Of a DNA stretch of 37,808 bases, positions 17,867 to 25,959 are shown in pieces. This DNA comes from a virus. The stretch lies in the IMG/VR virus record IMGVR_UViG_3300050124_000011, positions 1 through 37,808 of that record. One strand, 5' to 3'. The position numbers were made by a program, and so were the translations under genes. The stretch's first letter is position 1, and each line of letters opens with the position of its first letter. Under the pieces are notes generated by a model. That model had not been told where the DNA came from and ran no database searches. It was given only the letters and a program-made list of their open reading frames with translations.

Positions 17867-18579
17867 CAGTTGAGTCTCCTTTGGGATTGCATAGTGCGGT
17901 TGCGGTGCATCATTGTGACGAGTGCCGCGTTGAAGTTGCGCTCAATAGAACGCTGTTTATCTTCAAGCCATGAGGTATGAAGATTCGGATTGATTTTGAT
18001 GGAATCGTAGGCATCACCGATAGCTTTGGTGCGTTCCATTTCTTCCTTCTCGTTCTGTTCTCGCATGAAGCGCATTTTGCACTCATGCGAAAGCAGCAGA
18101 GAGGCCTTGATAACAGGCACCATCATTTCTACAATCTCCGTCGATAGCGGAAATGCCTCGATGTAGAGTTTACCTTCATTGAAGATTTTGGCGCACAAGT
18201 TAAGCGCAATCTGATAGCTGCCGTGGTAGGGATATTCGCCTAAAATCTGAAGTCCGGTCTTTGGGCAACAATTCTCAGAGTAAAATGCTACGTCTGACTG
18301 CGGACGAATATGCGGCATTTCAATGCACATACCAGCATCTACCCATTGCAAGAGCATCCAATGTGGCAGACCATCGGCAAGCAACTCATCCCGATAGCCG
18401 GTGTGCGTTTCGCCCATTGTCTCAAACTCTCCACCGCGGCGGATCGTCTCCGTTTGCGCCCAGGCGAGTTTGAAGCGGGGCTGGCGGTAGCGATTGAAAC
18501 CGCCAGCCTCTGTGAGTCGGCGTTGGAAGTGCTCAGGCGGCTTTAGGCGCTCCGGCGCGGCGCTGTGGGCCAGTTGCAT
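17866..18579 (-). CDS. Unidentified conserved-looking protein of the head module
   Basis: The product has 237 residues. The ATG directly follows the TAG of the co-chaperonin gene, with GGGGG upstream as a weak ribosome site. The N-terminal half is mixed alpha/beta with many aromatic residues (FNRYRQPRFKLAWAQTET, residues 28-45). Residues about 150-225 are strongly helical and charged (HECKMRFMREQNEKEEMER), possibly a coiled coil. I do not recognise the family. It is tightly coupled to the zinc-ribbon gene downstream, so the two products may work together. Confidence 0.65.
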   Translation of the reverse strand: MQLAHSAAPERLKPPEHFQRRLTEAGGFNRYRQPRFKLAWAQTETIRRGGEFETMGETHTGYRDELLADGLPHWMLLQWVDAGMCIEMPHIRPQSDVAFYSENCCPKTGLQILGEYPYHGSYQIALNLCAKIFNEGKLYIEAFPLSTEIVEMMVPVIKASLLLSHECKMRFMREQNEKEEMERTKAIGDAYDSIKINPNLHTSWLEDKQRSIERNFNAALVTMMHRNRTMQSQRRLN

Positions 18580-19029
18580 CTAACTAACCCCCAATTTGAA
18601 GTGGCACTTCTCGATCAGTTTGAGATCGAAAACGCTGCAAAGGGTGAATGTGCCCTCATCTAGTTCAATGTCTTCAGTATTGAACCCGCTGAATGTCACT
18701 ATGTCGCCAGGAACTACTAATTCTTTCATAGGAAAGGACTTTCCTTCCACGATGTAGAACTTGGCAGTTGTCACAACAACACCCCGGTTTGCCGACTTGC
18801 GCGCGGATTCTGGAATGAAGAAACTGGTTCCGGCAAAGGTGGTTGCCTCTGCATTGCGCCGGATGAGCACGCGGTCGAAGATAGGCAGCGGATCATCGTA
18901 GACGCGATCAATATCAACGAGGGATAGCTCCGGCTCTAAAACAAGCGTCTGCGCTTCCTCACTGGCAGGTTCAGTGTCCAGTTTTGTTCGCCGGTCAATT
19001 ACTTCCATCGGTTCATGTTGCTTTGACAT
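18580..19029 (-). CDS. Phage-encoded GroES-like co-chaperonin (Cpn10)
   Basis: The product has 149 residues, with AGGAGACC before the ATG. Residues about 48-140 align along their length with GroES: PIFDRVLIRRN matches PLHDRVIVKRK; the segment AGTSFFIP falls where the GroES mobile loop contacts GroEL; ANRGVVVTTAKFYIVEG matches the conserved RGEVLAVG strand; VVPGDIVTF matches VKVGDIVIF; DEGTFTLCSVFDLKLIE matches the C-terminal strand. A 45-residue acidic N-terminal extension is not in GroES (97 residues). T4 gp31 is the known precedent: it replaces GroES so that the host GroEL can fold the phage capsid protein. This gene lies immediately downstream of the capsid gene. Confidence 0.82.
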   Translation of the reverse strand: MSKQHEPMEVIDRRTKLDTEPASEEAQTLVLEPELSLVDIDRVYDDPLPIFDRVLIRRNAEATTFAGTSFFIPESARKSANRGVVVTTAKFYIVEGKSFPMKELVVPGDIVTFSGFNTEDIELDEGTFTLCSVFDLKLIEKCHFKLGVS

Positions 19030-19088
19030 TTGGTCTCCTTGTGTTGCGGGGCTGTATTGCTACAGCCCCTTTGTTTTCAGTTAGTTGG

Positions 19089-20456
19089 CTAGATAGTTGG
19101 GCTGCTGGCGCCGTAAACATACAACTGATGTCTCGGCGCACTACAGGCCATGTTGAAGGACAGTTCATAGGCAAACTGATTGGTGGTCAGCCAGCCATTG
19201 TTTGAAGGATCGGGAACCGGCATGGTCGTGTTGCCGCCGCCGAAATCGTACAGTTGCAGCGGAACCAACTCGCCGAGATACCAGTCGGCAGTGAGCAGCA
19301 TGTCGATGCGGCCAAGAGGCTGGACATAGCTAAGATGCACATCCCGGCCACCAAAGGTGCCCTGGAAATACTTCTTGCTCACATCCGGCACTTTGCCGGT
19401 ATTCCCTTCATTTGAGGACTGTTGCAAGACGATCTGCTTGTTATAGTAGTTCGTCTGCGCAACTGCGAAAGCCTGGTCCTCGCCAAAGAGGTAGATGCCG
19501 GAATCCTTGGTCTTATTGGAGCCGCCCATCGCGCGTCCGAGCAATGCTTCGATGCGCTGAGAGAGGCTTGCGGTTACAGCGCCCCCGTTCAGGTTGATCG
19601 ACGGCGAAGAAACGCGGCTGGGGTAGGTGGCGCGGTTGACGCCGGCCTGGTACCCGGAGGTTGCCGAGTTGATCCAAGCAGTTGTGCCGTAGATTCCTTC
19701 ACCGGTAACGCCCGAAGAGCCGGCGATCATGATATAGTCGCCCGCTAGAACGGTCGTTGCGAGAGAGGTTCCATTGGTGAGAGTGCTGGAGTTTGCAGCC
19801 AGTCCCCCAAGAAAGTAGAGCGTGGACGTCACTGGGTCATTCACGCTGATAGTGGCATACCCGCGTACAGTTCCGCCCTCGCTGGGGAAGAACTGCACCA
19901 CCTGGTTATCCGTGAAAGCCATCGCACGCACACCGGTGATGGAACCGGGGCCGGTGGTGACGATGGTAGCTGTGGTGGGGATCTGCGTGATGGCGCCCGA
20001 AGAGTCGCCATACATCAGACCTTCGATACCAGCCATGGCGCTGTCGAGTGAATTCTTCAACTCTTCAGCTTTCAAGGAAATAAGCCCGCGTTTCTTGCCG
20101 TTGGTGGCAAGCTGCGAAAGGTGGGTTACCTCGTTGACGGCATAGTGCCAAAGGGGCGAGAGAGTGAAGTCCTGCCACACGGACGAGTTGCCGCGTCCAA
20201 GAGAGTTGCCGTCGCCGGTGCCCTGGGAGATATAAGCGCCACCCTGGACACGGAACGGAACGCGGAAGGAAGGACGGGCCACGGAACTTTGGCCGCCGAC
20301 AGCGCCCGCGAGGGTTTGAAAGGATACAGGAATCTTGGTAAAGCGTTCCTGTGCAAGCGAATAGAGCGTCTTGCTCATGGGGATGAGCGATGGGATTGTG
20401 GTTGCAAACGCTTCTACTTCTACGGATTCTACGGCTGCTTCTGTGCCGAGTGCCAT
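19089..20456 (-). CDS. Major capsid protein
   Basis: The product has 455 residues. The ATG at 20456 is preferred because GGGAG lies seven bases upstream. A helical N-arm (IPMSKTLYSLAQERFTKIPV) precedes a Gly-rich loop at about residue 75-95, a long spine-like helical region (KAEELKNSLDSAMAGIEGLM) and a beta-rich C-terminal half, as in HK97-fold capsid proteins. Position supports this: it follows portal and a Gln/Asp-rich scaffold candidate, and precedes a co-chaperonin. It probably has its own promoter and a structured leader (see 20621-20629 and 20571-20599). Confidence 0.85.
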   Translation of the reverse strand: MALGTEAAVESVEVEAFATTIPSLIPMSKTLYSLAQERFTKIPVSFQTLAGAVGGQSSVARPSFRVPFRVQGGAYISQGTGDGNSLGRGNSSVWQDFTLSPLWHYAVNEVTHLSQLATNGKKRGLISLKAEELKNSLDSAMAGIEGLMYGDSSGAITQIPTTATIVTTGPGSITGVRAMAFTDNQVVQFFPSEGGTVRGYATISVNDPVTSTLYFLGGLAANSSTLTNGTSLATTVLAGDYIMIAGSSGVTGEGIYGTTAWINSATSGYQAGVNRATYPSRVSSPSINLNGGAVTASLSQRIEALLGRAMGGSNKTKDSGIYLFGEDQAFAVAQTNYYNKQIVLQQSSNEGNTGKVPDVSKKYFQGTFGGRDVHLSYVQPLGRIDMLLTADWYLGELVPLQLYDFGGGNTTMPVPDPSNNGWLTTNQFAYELSFNMACSAPRHQLYVYGASSPTI

Positions 20457-20570
20457 GTGAATTCTCCCAAACGGCACAATTGCGCGCCGTCAGTTGACGT
20501 GTTACGGTCTCTACGTCTGGAGAATCTTCCTATATGGCCGACACTTTTTACCGAGGCGTGACCTCGACGA

Positions 20571-20599
20571 GCCGGGAGATTCTGCCGGTCTTTCCCGGC
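20571..20599 (-). promoter_or_regulatory. Nested, mutually exclusive hairpins in the capsid gene leader
   Basis: In the minus-strand transcript, GCCGGGA can pair with TCCCGGC (seven pairs, 15-base loop). The first five bases can instead pair with an internal CCGGC to give a tighter GCCGG-GAAAGA-CCGGC hairpin. The element lies about 115 bases upstream of the capsid start codon, with a further CGAGG/CCTCG hairpin at 20552-20566. No T-run follows, so a leader or stability element is more likely than a terminator. Confidence 0.4.
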
Positions 20600-20620
20600 T
20601 GCCATTAATCTCTACGCAAA

Positions 20621-20629
20621 ATCATAGCA
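20621..20629 (-). promoter_or_regulatory. Extended -10 promoter ahead of the capsid gene
   Basis: On the minus strand, TGCTATGAT combines an extended TG with a TATGAT -10 (five of six matches). No good -35 is visible 16-18 bases upstream, which extended -10 promoters can tolerate. It lies in the gap between the scaffold stop (20634) and the capsid start, and would give a leader of about 158 bases. Separate transcription of the capsid gene fits its high expected demand. Confidence 0.45.
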
Positions 20630-20633
20630 CAAC

Positions 20634-21914
20634 TCAACGCCAATTCACGAAATGCCCTGATTTGGTCCAGCCGCGCCCCTTAATGAAGTTCAATTGCGCG
20701 GTATCCGCATCTGGCTTATTCCAATCGATCTGTGCATCGGGCGGCTGGGCAGTGATTTTGAGAGGCCCACCGCCGGGAGCCGTCTTAGGCTCGCCAGGTT
20801 TGACTATACCAGTGCCATTCTGCGCGGCTCCGCCCTTAGGCGCTCCGTAAATGCTCTTCGCTACCTCGAATGCCTTATCTTTGGCTCGCCGGTTGAATTC
20901 CGCTGCAGCATAGCTGGATACCGTATCGTGGGTACGGCTCTTGTTGGAATAACGCAGGTCGATCTGCTGTCGATACGTTTGATCGGCGTTCATTTCCTCA
21001 ATTACAGCGTTTTCGAGGGTCGTCTTGTAATGCGCCTTCTGAACATCGTTAAGCTTGTACTGCTTGGCGTATTGATCGACTACCTGAGCGACCGGCTGGC
21101 TGATGGCGGCATTGGTTTTGGCTGCGACCGCATCGCGGAAAATCTTCTCTTCGCGTGTATTCAGTTCCGTCTCGCGCTGCTTTATCTTGTCAGCGCCCGG
21201 ATTCTGGGTAGTGCGGGCCTGCTGAACCTGTTTCGCATTGGCTGCCTGCCCCTTGAACCAGTCGGCAATCTCTTTTACCAGCGCTTTGGAACGCGCCTCA
21301 TCCGGTTCCGCCAGTGCAGCGTCTAGGAAGCGCCCCAAACCAGCATTTTCGAGCATTGCCACGGCATGAGGTCCAACTGCCTCGTTATAGGCAGTCTGGT
21401 TCGTCTGCGAGAGTTTGTCCAGGTAGTGCGGCGCCAGCGCTGCAGCACCTTCGGGAAAATCCTTAAACATTGCGTCCAGGACTTCAGGATTGCCCTCTTT
21501 GAGAGCTGCGTCTTGCTGGTCGTATGTCTGGAGCCGTTGTGTGGCCTGAGTGATGCCCTCCACTCCGCCAGCAGCCTCAATCAACTGCTTAGCCGTAGTA
21601 GCCTCTTGTGGCGTCTTGAAGGAACTCTGGTAGCCTGTCGCAACCCGAAAATGGGTGTCCGCAAGTTGCTTGAGCAGCTTCGCGTCTTCAGGAGAGGTCG
21701 CGGAAAGCCTACGCACCGCATCACGGATGGCTTTGCCGGTTAATGCTTCCGGCGGCTGCTGCTGGCCCTCAACGCCTGTCTGCTGCTGTTGACTTTCTTG
21801 ATTCTCAGGCGAAATTTCTATGTTTTGCCCCGCATCGACACCGGAATCCTGTCCAGTATCCTGCGTTGCATCAGTTGCTTCGAGTGAGGCGAAATCTACT
21901 GCTGAATCAGCCAT
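20634..21914 (-). CDS. Putative scaffolding protein
   Basis: The product has 426 residues. The ATG at 21914 is chosen because AGGAGA is six bases upstream and because the longer form would overlap the phosphatase gene by over 100 bases. The first 80 residues are Asp/Gln/Ser/Glu-rich and probably disordered. Long amphipathic helices follow, with coiled-coil character at about 220-330 (RETELNTREEKIFRDAVAAK). The C-terminus carries Gly/Pro/Lys-rich sequence. Highly charged helical proteins between portal and capsid genes are typically scaffolds that shape the procapsid. No sequence motif proves it. Confidence 0.75.
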   Translation of the reverse strand: MADSAVDFASLEATDATQDTGQDSGVDAGQNIEISPENQESQQQQTGVEGQQQPPEALTGKAIRDAVRRLSATSPEDAKLLKQLADTHFRVATGYQSSFKTPQEATTAKQLIEAAGGVEGITQATQRLQTYDQQDAALKEGNPEVLDAMFKDFPEGAAALAPHYLDKLSQTNQTAYNEAVGPHAVAMLENAGLGRFLDAALAEPDEARSKALVKEIADWFKGQAANAKQVQQARTTQNPGADKIKQRETELNTREEKIFRDAVAAKTNAAISQPVAQVVDQYAKQYKLNDVQKAHYKTTLENAVIEEMNADQTYRQQIDLRYSNKSRTHDTVSSYAAAEFNRRAKDKAFEVAKSIYGAPKGGAAQNGTGIVKPGEPKTAPGGGPLKITAQPPDAQIDWNKPDADTAQLNFIKGRGWTKSGHFVNWR

Positions 21915-21924
21915 TAATGGTCTC

Positions 21925-22545
21925 CTAGGATCCGCCGAAAACCGCTTCTTCGACATTTCCGAAGATCGGCTCGATTCGGTGTTGTTTTCCGTTGAAGTAA
22001 ATTGCGGCCACTCCCCCAGGCTTGACGCTATCGCCAAACTCAGGCTCTATATCGTGAGCGCCTTCCGTGAAGTTCACCAGTGCTGTGACATTGCTGGTAT
22101 GCGCGATGTAGACAGTCAACCCGCCATCATGCGCCATTTCAAGGGATGCTTGCCAGAAAGCAAATTGCCGCTCTTCAAAATCATTTAGCGACTCTCCTTC
22201 TGGCATACAAACCTCTGGATTACTGACAAACAGGCGTAACGCGTCCCCGTTCTCATCTTTTGGCAGGCCAGTAAAGATGCCTAGCCGCCAGGGGAATAGC
22301 CCGCGATGCTGAAAGACCTGTAATTTGTGCGGCCCGGCGATAATATCGGCAGTAATAAAGGCGCGGAGCAAGGGCGAAGAGATTATATGTTTGATCGGCT
22401 CTTTGCTCAGGAATTTAGCCGCTGCTCGAGCCTGCACTAGCCCTTTATCGTTCAAGGGCGGATCTGACCATGAGCGATATCGCCCATCGGCGTTTGTCGT
22501 CGTCTCGCCGTGCCTTACGAGATAGCCCACGATCCGGTCTTTCAT
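21925..22545 (-). CDS. Histidine phosphatase-family (phosphoglycerate mutase-like) protein
   Basis: The product has 206 residues. It carries the family signature LVRHGET (R11, H12, G13, E14; H12 would be the phosphorylated residue), SSPLLRAFITADII (R61 in the conserved position) and a late His in YIAHTSNV (H149). These make the phosphate pocket of the family. Where many members have a general-acid Glu in an LxExxxG motif, this one has LFPWRLG (83-89), so the acid is not obvious. The ATG overlaps the portal stop as ATGA, and the scaffold gene follows within ten bases, so it belongs to the head operon. Its substrate is unknown. Confidence 0.85.
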   Translation of the reverse strand: MKDRIVGYLVRHGETTTNADGRYRSWSDPPLNDKGLVQARAAAKFLSKEPIKHIISSPLLRAFITADIIAGPHKLQVFQHRGLFPWRLGIFTGLPKDENGDALRLFVSNPEVCMPEGESLNDFEERQFAFWQASLEMAHDGGLTVYIAHTSNVTALVNFTEGAHDIEPEFGDSVKPGGVAAIYFNGKQHRIEPIFGNVEEAVFGGS

Positions 22546-25019
22546 AAGCGCCGTTTCGTCCTCGTTTTTAGTTCCATCATCGGCGTGCGTTGAATTGTTT
22601 CCGTCTCCTGCTCGTCGGGCTGATTGGCAGCTTGTAGGTCGCTCTGTATCCCTGCTGCCTGTTGAAGCAGTTGTGCCTGCTGTTGCGGCGTAAGTTTACC
22701 CGTCATGCTCAACTTCGGCGGCGGTGCCTGGGCCTTGCTGAGTTTGCCGGCCATATCTTTATGACCCTTCCAGTAAAGAAAGACATTCTGCCACTTCTTC
22801 CAGTTCTCGCCCTCTGGAGGCTCTTTCTCAGACTTGCGCCGAAGTGAACGGCCATCCGACTCGCCCATCCAGCTAAAGACCGTAGCCGAAATTGTGGCGT
22901 GATCCTCAGATTCATCCTCAGCAACCGGTACGCTGGGCAGATACTGCGGAACTTGCTCAAGTTGCTTCTGGAGCGCGGCTACTTGTTGCTCGAGCTGTTC
23001 GCCCTGCTGTAATTCTTCTTCGGCCAGCATTTCTCCGGATTGCACAGCTGTACTGGCAAGCTCCTTAGCCTGCTCATGCGTCTCATTCAATTGGGTTAAC
23101 TGGTCTGTGAGTTTTTGCCAGTCGGGATTGATAAGCGGCTCGGAATCCAGCAACCGCTCAATATCTTCAAGCGCCCCGTCTTCCCAGTTGGCTTCATCCA
23201 CGGTGATAATATCGTCGAGTGACAAAGCCTTGACGATTTCGCGCGTATTGGATGGACGGGCGACTACGGCAGCAACTTCCTGATTCTGCATGGCCATGTC
23301 CAGCACTTGCAATACCTTGGCTTCGCGTTGAGCTCCACTCTCCGGGATAGCATTGATGTTTTCGGGGCGGCATTTCGCGTTGCCTTTCAAATTCTCAGGA
23401 TTTACCGTCACATCGCCATATCCGGGGACGGTATCGCTGATTTCTCCAGTCCCGTTCTCTGCGCAACACTTGGCCGCCTGCCGAATTGCCGTTGAAAACA
23501 TCATATTTGCCACAATCCATGCGGCGCCAAGCCGTTCGAGCGCTTGCTGCAAACGAATCTGAGTAGCGCCAACCGTATTATCCGAACCTTCTCCTGAACC
23601 GAATAGCGCCGGCGTGCAACCATCGATTGATTGAATCAGAGGCCCGACATACCACTGGAACATCTCGTACATGCCCGGCTGTGGAGTGGGAACAGGCGTT
23701 TGCGTCACTAAATCGGTAATTGGCCGCCCTTCTGGCACAGCCACAAACTCGAAGCGGCCAGGGCTGGCTTGCAACTGCGCCTGTGCTTCCGCGTTGAATG
23801 CCTGGTCGTCCATCACGGTCACGCTAATGGCTGTGCGTACAAACTTGTCCCAAAGGTCTGCCCAGATGTTGATGCGCTTTTGGATGGGAATATCTGAAGA
23901 GCCAAGCGCGCGCCGGTTCTGACCAAATCCGCGGCAGAACATGCCCAGCGCCAGATGGTCGTCCATGCTCTCAGTCCAAGCGCAGGTTAATTCCTTGCCG
24001 TGAAGGATGCAAAACACGCCTTCGGGGAATTCTTTCAGGAGCCATTCGCGCTGGGGCGGGGTGATTTTGTCATCAAAGTACATTCCAGATCTAAACCACA
24101 TATATCCGACAGTTGACTCACGGATTCCCGAAGTCCCCGTAATGTACTTTCCAACAATTCCGATTCTTGTATTGATTCGGGCAATGCGTTCAAATTCCAA
24201 CTCACCTGCTGTCCCCCATGACGGCTTGATCTTATCACCCATCCAGGGGTATTTGGCTCGTTCGATTGCATAGTCGCTCTCCTCAAAAACTTGAAAGTAG
24301 CTCATTTCATTGAGCCGGTCATTCATCATGGGCGCTTTAGTTTCCAGCACGCCATGCAGACTTGTAATCTCTCGCGTCCGGATAGATCCATCCTCATTCA
24401 GCCCGAACGCTTTATCGGCTACCGTGCGCGTCCAGAAAACGCCGCGGGGATCAGTCCATGCAAGGCCCGCCGTTGAGCGCTGGAGCGAAATTGAGTCATT
24501 CGTCTCATACCATAAGTGCTTGTATTTATTGGATTCATCCGCACATGCCACGTCTATCGGATTCTTGCTCTTGTTGGGCGTGAAGTTGACCTTGATCTGT
24601 CCGCGACAGAGAGCCGATGTGCTGATATCGCCTTGAGCACTCAGAATATTGGTTGCGTACAGATTGGCGTCATTCGTCTCTGCCAGGCCGTTCTTGTTCT
24701 TGCCTGCATCAGCGCCAATGATGTTCCAGCCGCCATTCTGGCCGCCCTCAAGATACTGGTAGCCGCGGTCCATGTGCCGCTCTTCCCATACTTGGAGTAC
24801 AGAGAAGCGCCGTGCAGCCTCATCCGCCTGCGAACACGATTCAGCTAAAGTTATGAAAACATTGACTAATGTGGGATCAACCGCCTCAATGTCCTTGGGT
24901 TTCCAGACCTTCGCGCTGGTGATGATCGACGGCGCTAGCTCACCAGGGGCATACTCCTGGGCCGCCTGCCCGGTCTCGCCCTCATCACCAGTCGGAGGAT
25001 TCTGGACTTCAGTTGCCAC
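22542..25019 (-). CDS. Portal protein, P22-type
   Basis: The product has 825 residues, beginning with a GTG that has GAGG six bases upstream. A helical N-terminal clip/wing region (ADEAARRFSVLQVWEERHMD at residues about 59-78) is followed by mixed alpha/beta sequence with many Trp and Tyr. A helical hub at about 460-540 carries GSGEGSDNTVGATQIRLQQA. The long C-terminal helical segment at about 640-690 (repeated Gln/Glu/Leu) resembles the barrel of P22-like portals. P22 portal is about 725 residues. The gene order terminase-portal-scaffold-capsid supports the call. The product would be the dodecameric DNA channel at one capsid vertex. Confidence 0.8.
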   Translation of the reverse strand: MATEVQNPPTGDEGETGQAAQEYAPGELAPSIITSAKVWKPKDIEAVDPTLVNVFITLAESCSQADEAARRFSVLQVWEERHMDRGYQYLEGGQNGGWNIIGADAGKNKNGLAETNDANLYATNILSAQGDISTSALCRGQIKVNFTPNKSKNPIDVACADESNKYKHLWYETNDSISLQRSTAGLAWTDPRGVFWTRTVADKAFGLNEDGSIRTREITSLHGVLETKAPMMNDRLNEMSYFQVFEESDYAIERAKYPWMGDKIKPSWGTAGELEFERIARINTRIGIVGKYITGTSGIRESTVGYMWFRSGMYFDDKITPPQREWLLKEFPEGVFCILHGKELTCAWTESMDDHLALGMFCRGFGQNRRALGSSDIPIQKRINIWADLWDKFVRTAISVTVMDDQAFNAEAQAQLQASPGRFEFVAVPEGRPITDLVTQTPVPTPQPGMYEMFQWYVGPLIQSIDGCTPALFGSGEGSDNTVGATQIRLQQALERLGAAWIVANMMFSTAIRQAAKCCAENGTGEISDTVPGYGDVTVNPENLKGNAKCRPENINAIPESGAQREAKVLQVLDMAMQNQEVAAVVARPSNTREIVKALSLDDIITVDEANWEDGALEDIERLLDSEPLINPDWQKLTDQLTQLNETHEQAKELASTAVQSGEMLAEEELQQGEQLEQQVAALQKQLEQVPQYLPSVPVAEDESEDHATISATVFSWMGESDGRSLRRKSEKEPPEGENWKKWQNVFLYWKGHKDMAGKLSKAQAPPPKLSMTGKLTPQQQAQLLQQAAGIQSDLQAANQPDEQETETIQRTPMMELKTRTKRRL

Positions 25020-25362
25020 TCAGAACCTCGGTCGGTTTCGTGGTTGGCACTCTTGCTGGATATGGTTCGGGGACTACGACAGCCGTGGGCGCCGTCTCAG
25101 TGTACGGAACAAACGGCTTGAGCGGCTGGCCGTCTGATCCCACCGGCCCGACTCCATACGAACCAGGATAGTCGGTTCCGTCGCTGCGCTGCGTCCAATT
25201 CTCGTACCGAGCAGTGCCTGAACCATCAGAGTTAGCAAAGATTTTATCTTCGATAGCCTGAAGACGGTCGTCAAACTTGCGCAACGTTTCAATCAGAGTG
25301 ATAATCGGCTCTTCACCCTTTTTTGGCGTTTCAGCGATATTGAGACTTTTGATTTTGCTCAT
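25009..25362 (-). CDS. Small protein upstream of portal, unknown function
   Basis: The product has 117 residues, and AAGGAGATGCA precedes the ATG. Residues 1-45 are helical and charged (ITLIETLRKFDDRLQAIEDK), a likely short coiled coil. Residues 45-117 are Pro/Thr/Gly-rich and look disordered. It overlaps the portal start by 11 bases. I recognise no family. Position suggests a head-assembly accessory protein. Confidence 0.6.
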   Translation of the reverse strand: MSKIKSLNIAETPKKGEEPIITLIETLRKFDDRLQAIEDKIFANSDGSGTARYENWTQRSDGTDYPGSYGVGPVGSDGQPLKPFVPYTETAPTAVVVPEPYPARVPTTKPTEVLSGN

Positions 25363-25371
25363 TGCATCTCC

Positions 25372-25566
25372 TTAATTGGCGACTCTTGCGAATCTGCCAA
25401 TGAATTCGTTGACTACTCGAATCAATTTGTTGCACCTTGCGCCCATTGCTTCAAACTCGCTCTCAAGGCGTTGGTACTCGACTTGCCGCTCTGCATCTCT
25501 CTTCCGCAGCATGTTGTTGTCGTGCTCCAGATCGTCTAGGCGCTGCGTTACTGTTCTGGTCTCCAT
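25372..25566 (-). CDS. Small coiled-coil protein
   Basis: The product has 64 residues. The ATG at 25566 is chosen because GAGGAG lies five bases upstream; longer readings lack such a site. Almost the entire sequence is a heptad-like helix (RLDDLEHDNNMLRKRDAE, then YQRLESEFEAM). No named family. It could be a small oligomerising head or assembly factor; this is inference. Confidence 0.6.
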   Translation of the reverse strand: METRTVTQRLDDLEHDNNMLRKRDAERQVEYQRLESEFEAMGARCNKLIRVVNEFIGRFARVAN

Positions 25567-25663
25567 TGGTCTCCTCGTCGAGCATCGGGCAGCCATTGCG
25601 GTAGACGCGTTCCCAGTTCTCGCGGAACTCTGGGGTGATAGGTTTTTGCTTCTCGAAGTCCAT
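25463..25663 (-). CDS. Possible small protein overlapping the coiled-coil gene
   Basis: The reading frame has 66 residues. Residues 1-36 (EFRENWERVYRNGCPMLD) look like real protein and fill the gap between the neighbouring genes. The remaining 30 residues overlap the coiled-coil gene in another frame and look like a shadow. The overlap of about 104 bases is unusual here. A weak AGTAGG site precedes the ATG. It may be a true gene whose C-terminus is dispensable, or one ancestral gene split by a frameshift. Confidence 0.4.
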   Translation of the reverse strand: MDFEKQKPITPEFRENWERVYRNGCPMLDEETNGDQNSNAAPRRSGARQQHAAEERCRAASRVPTP

Positions 25664-25668
25664 TACGC

Positions 25669-25959
25669 CTACTGCAACCCCGGAATCTGCAACGGCGCGG
25701 CAGCAGTTGCTTCCTTGCCACCCATCTGGTCTGCACCGCCGCCCATTCCGCCCATCGCCATCTCAACATCTTCGCCAGTGTAGCCCATCTGCGAAAGCTG
25801 GTCTACGAGCTTCATGGCTTCGGGATCGTCTTGAATGCTAGGCTTACCCGCGTTCGGGTCGGCACCAGGATCGGCAGGCGGTGCGGCTGGTGCTGGTTTG
25901 GCTTGAAACGCCTGCATCTGGTTCGGGTACGGCTTACCATCTTTACCTGGAAATGCCAA
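25669..25959 (-). CDS. Small Gly/Met/Pro-rich protein with UBA-like segment
   Basis: The product has 96 residues, starting at a TTG that has GGAGG six bases upstream. The N-terminal 40 residues are Pro/Ala/Asp-rich. Residues about 44-70 (AMKLVDQLSQMGYTGEDVEM) match the shape of a ubiquitin-associated-type three-helix bundle, including the MGY turn. The C-terminus is Gly/Met-rich. The start overlaps the preceding gene by 17 bases. Function unknown. Confidence 0.55.
   Translation of the reverse strand: MAFPGKDGKPYPNQMQAFQAKPAPAAPPADPGADPNAGKPSIQDDPEAMKLVDQLSQMGYTGEDVEMAMGGMGGGADQMGGKEATAAAPLQIPGLQ

Noticed and set aside
20694-21326. 210-codon plus-strand frame opposite the scaffold gene
   Set aside because: It is the shadow of a well-supported minus-strand gene, has no ribosome site and a Leu/Ile/Arg-biased composition.
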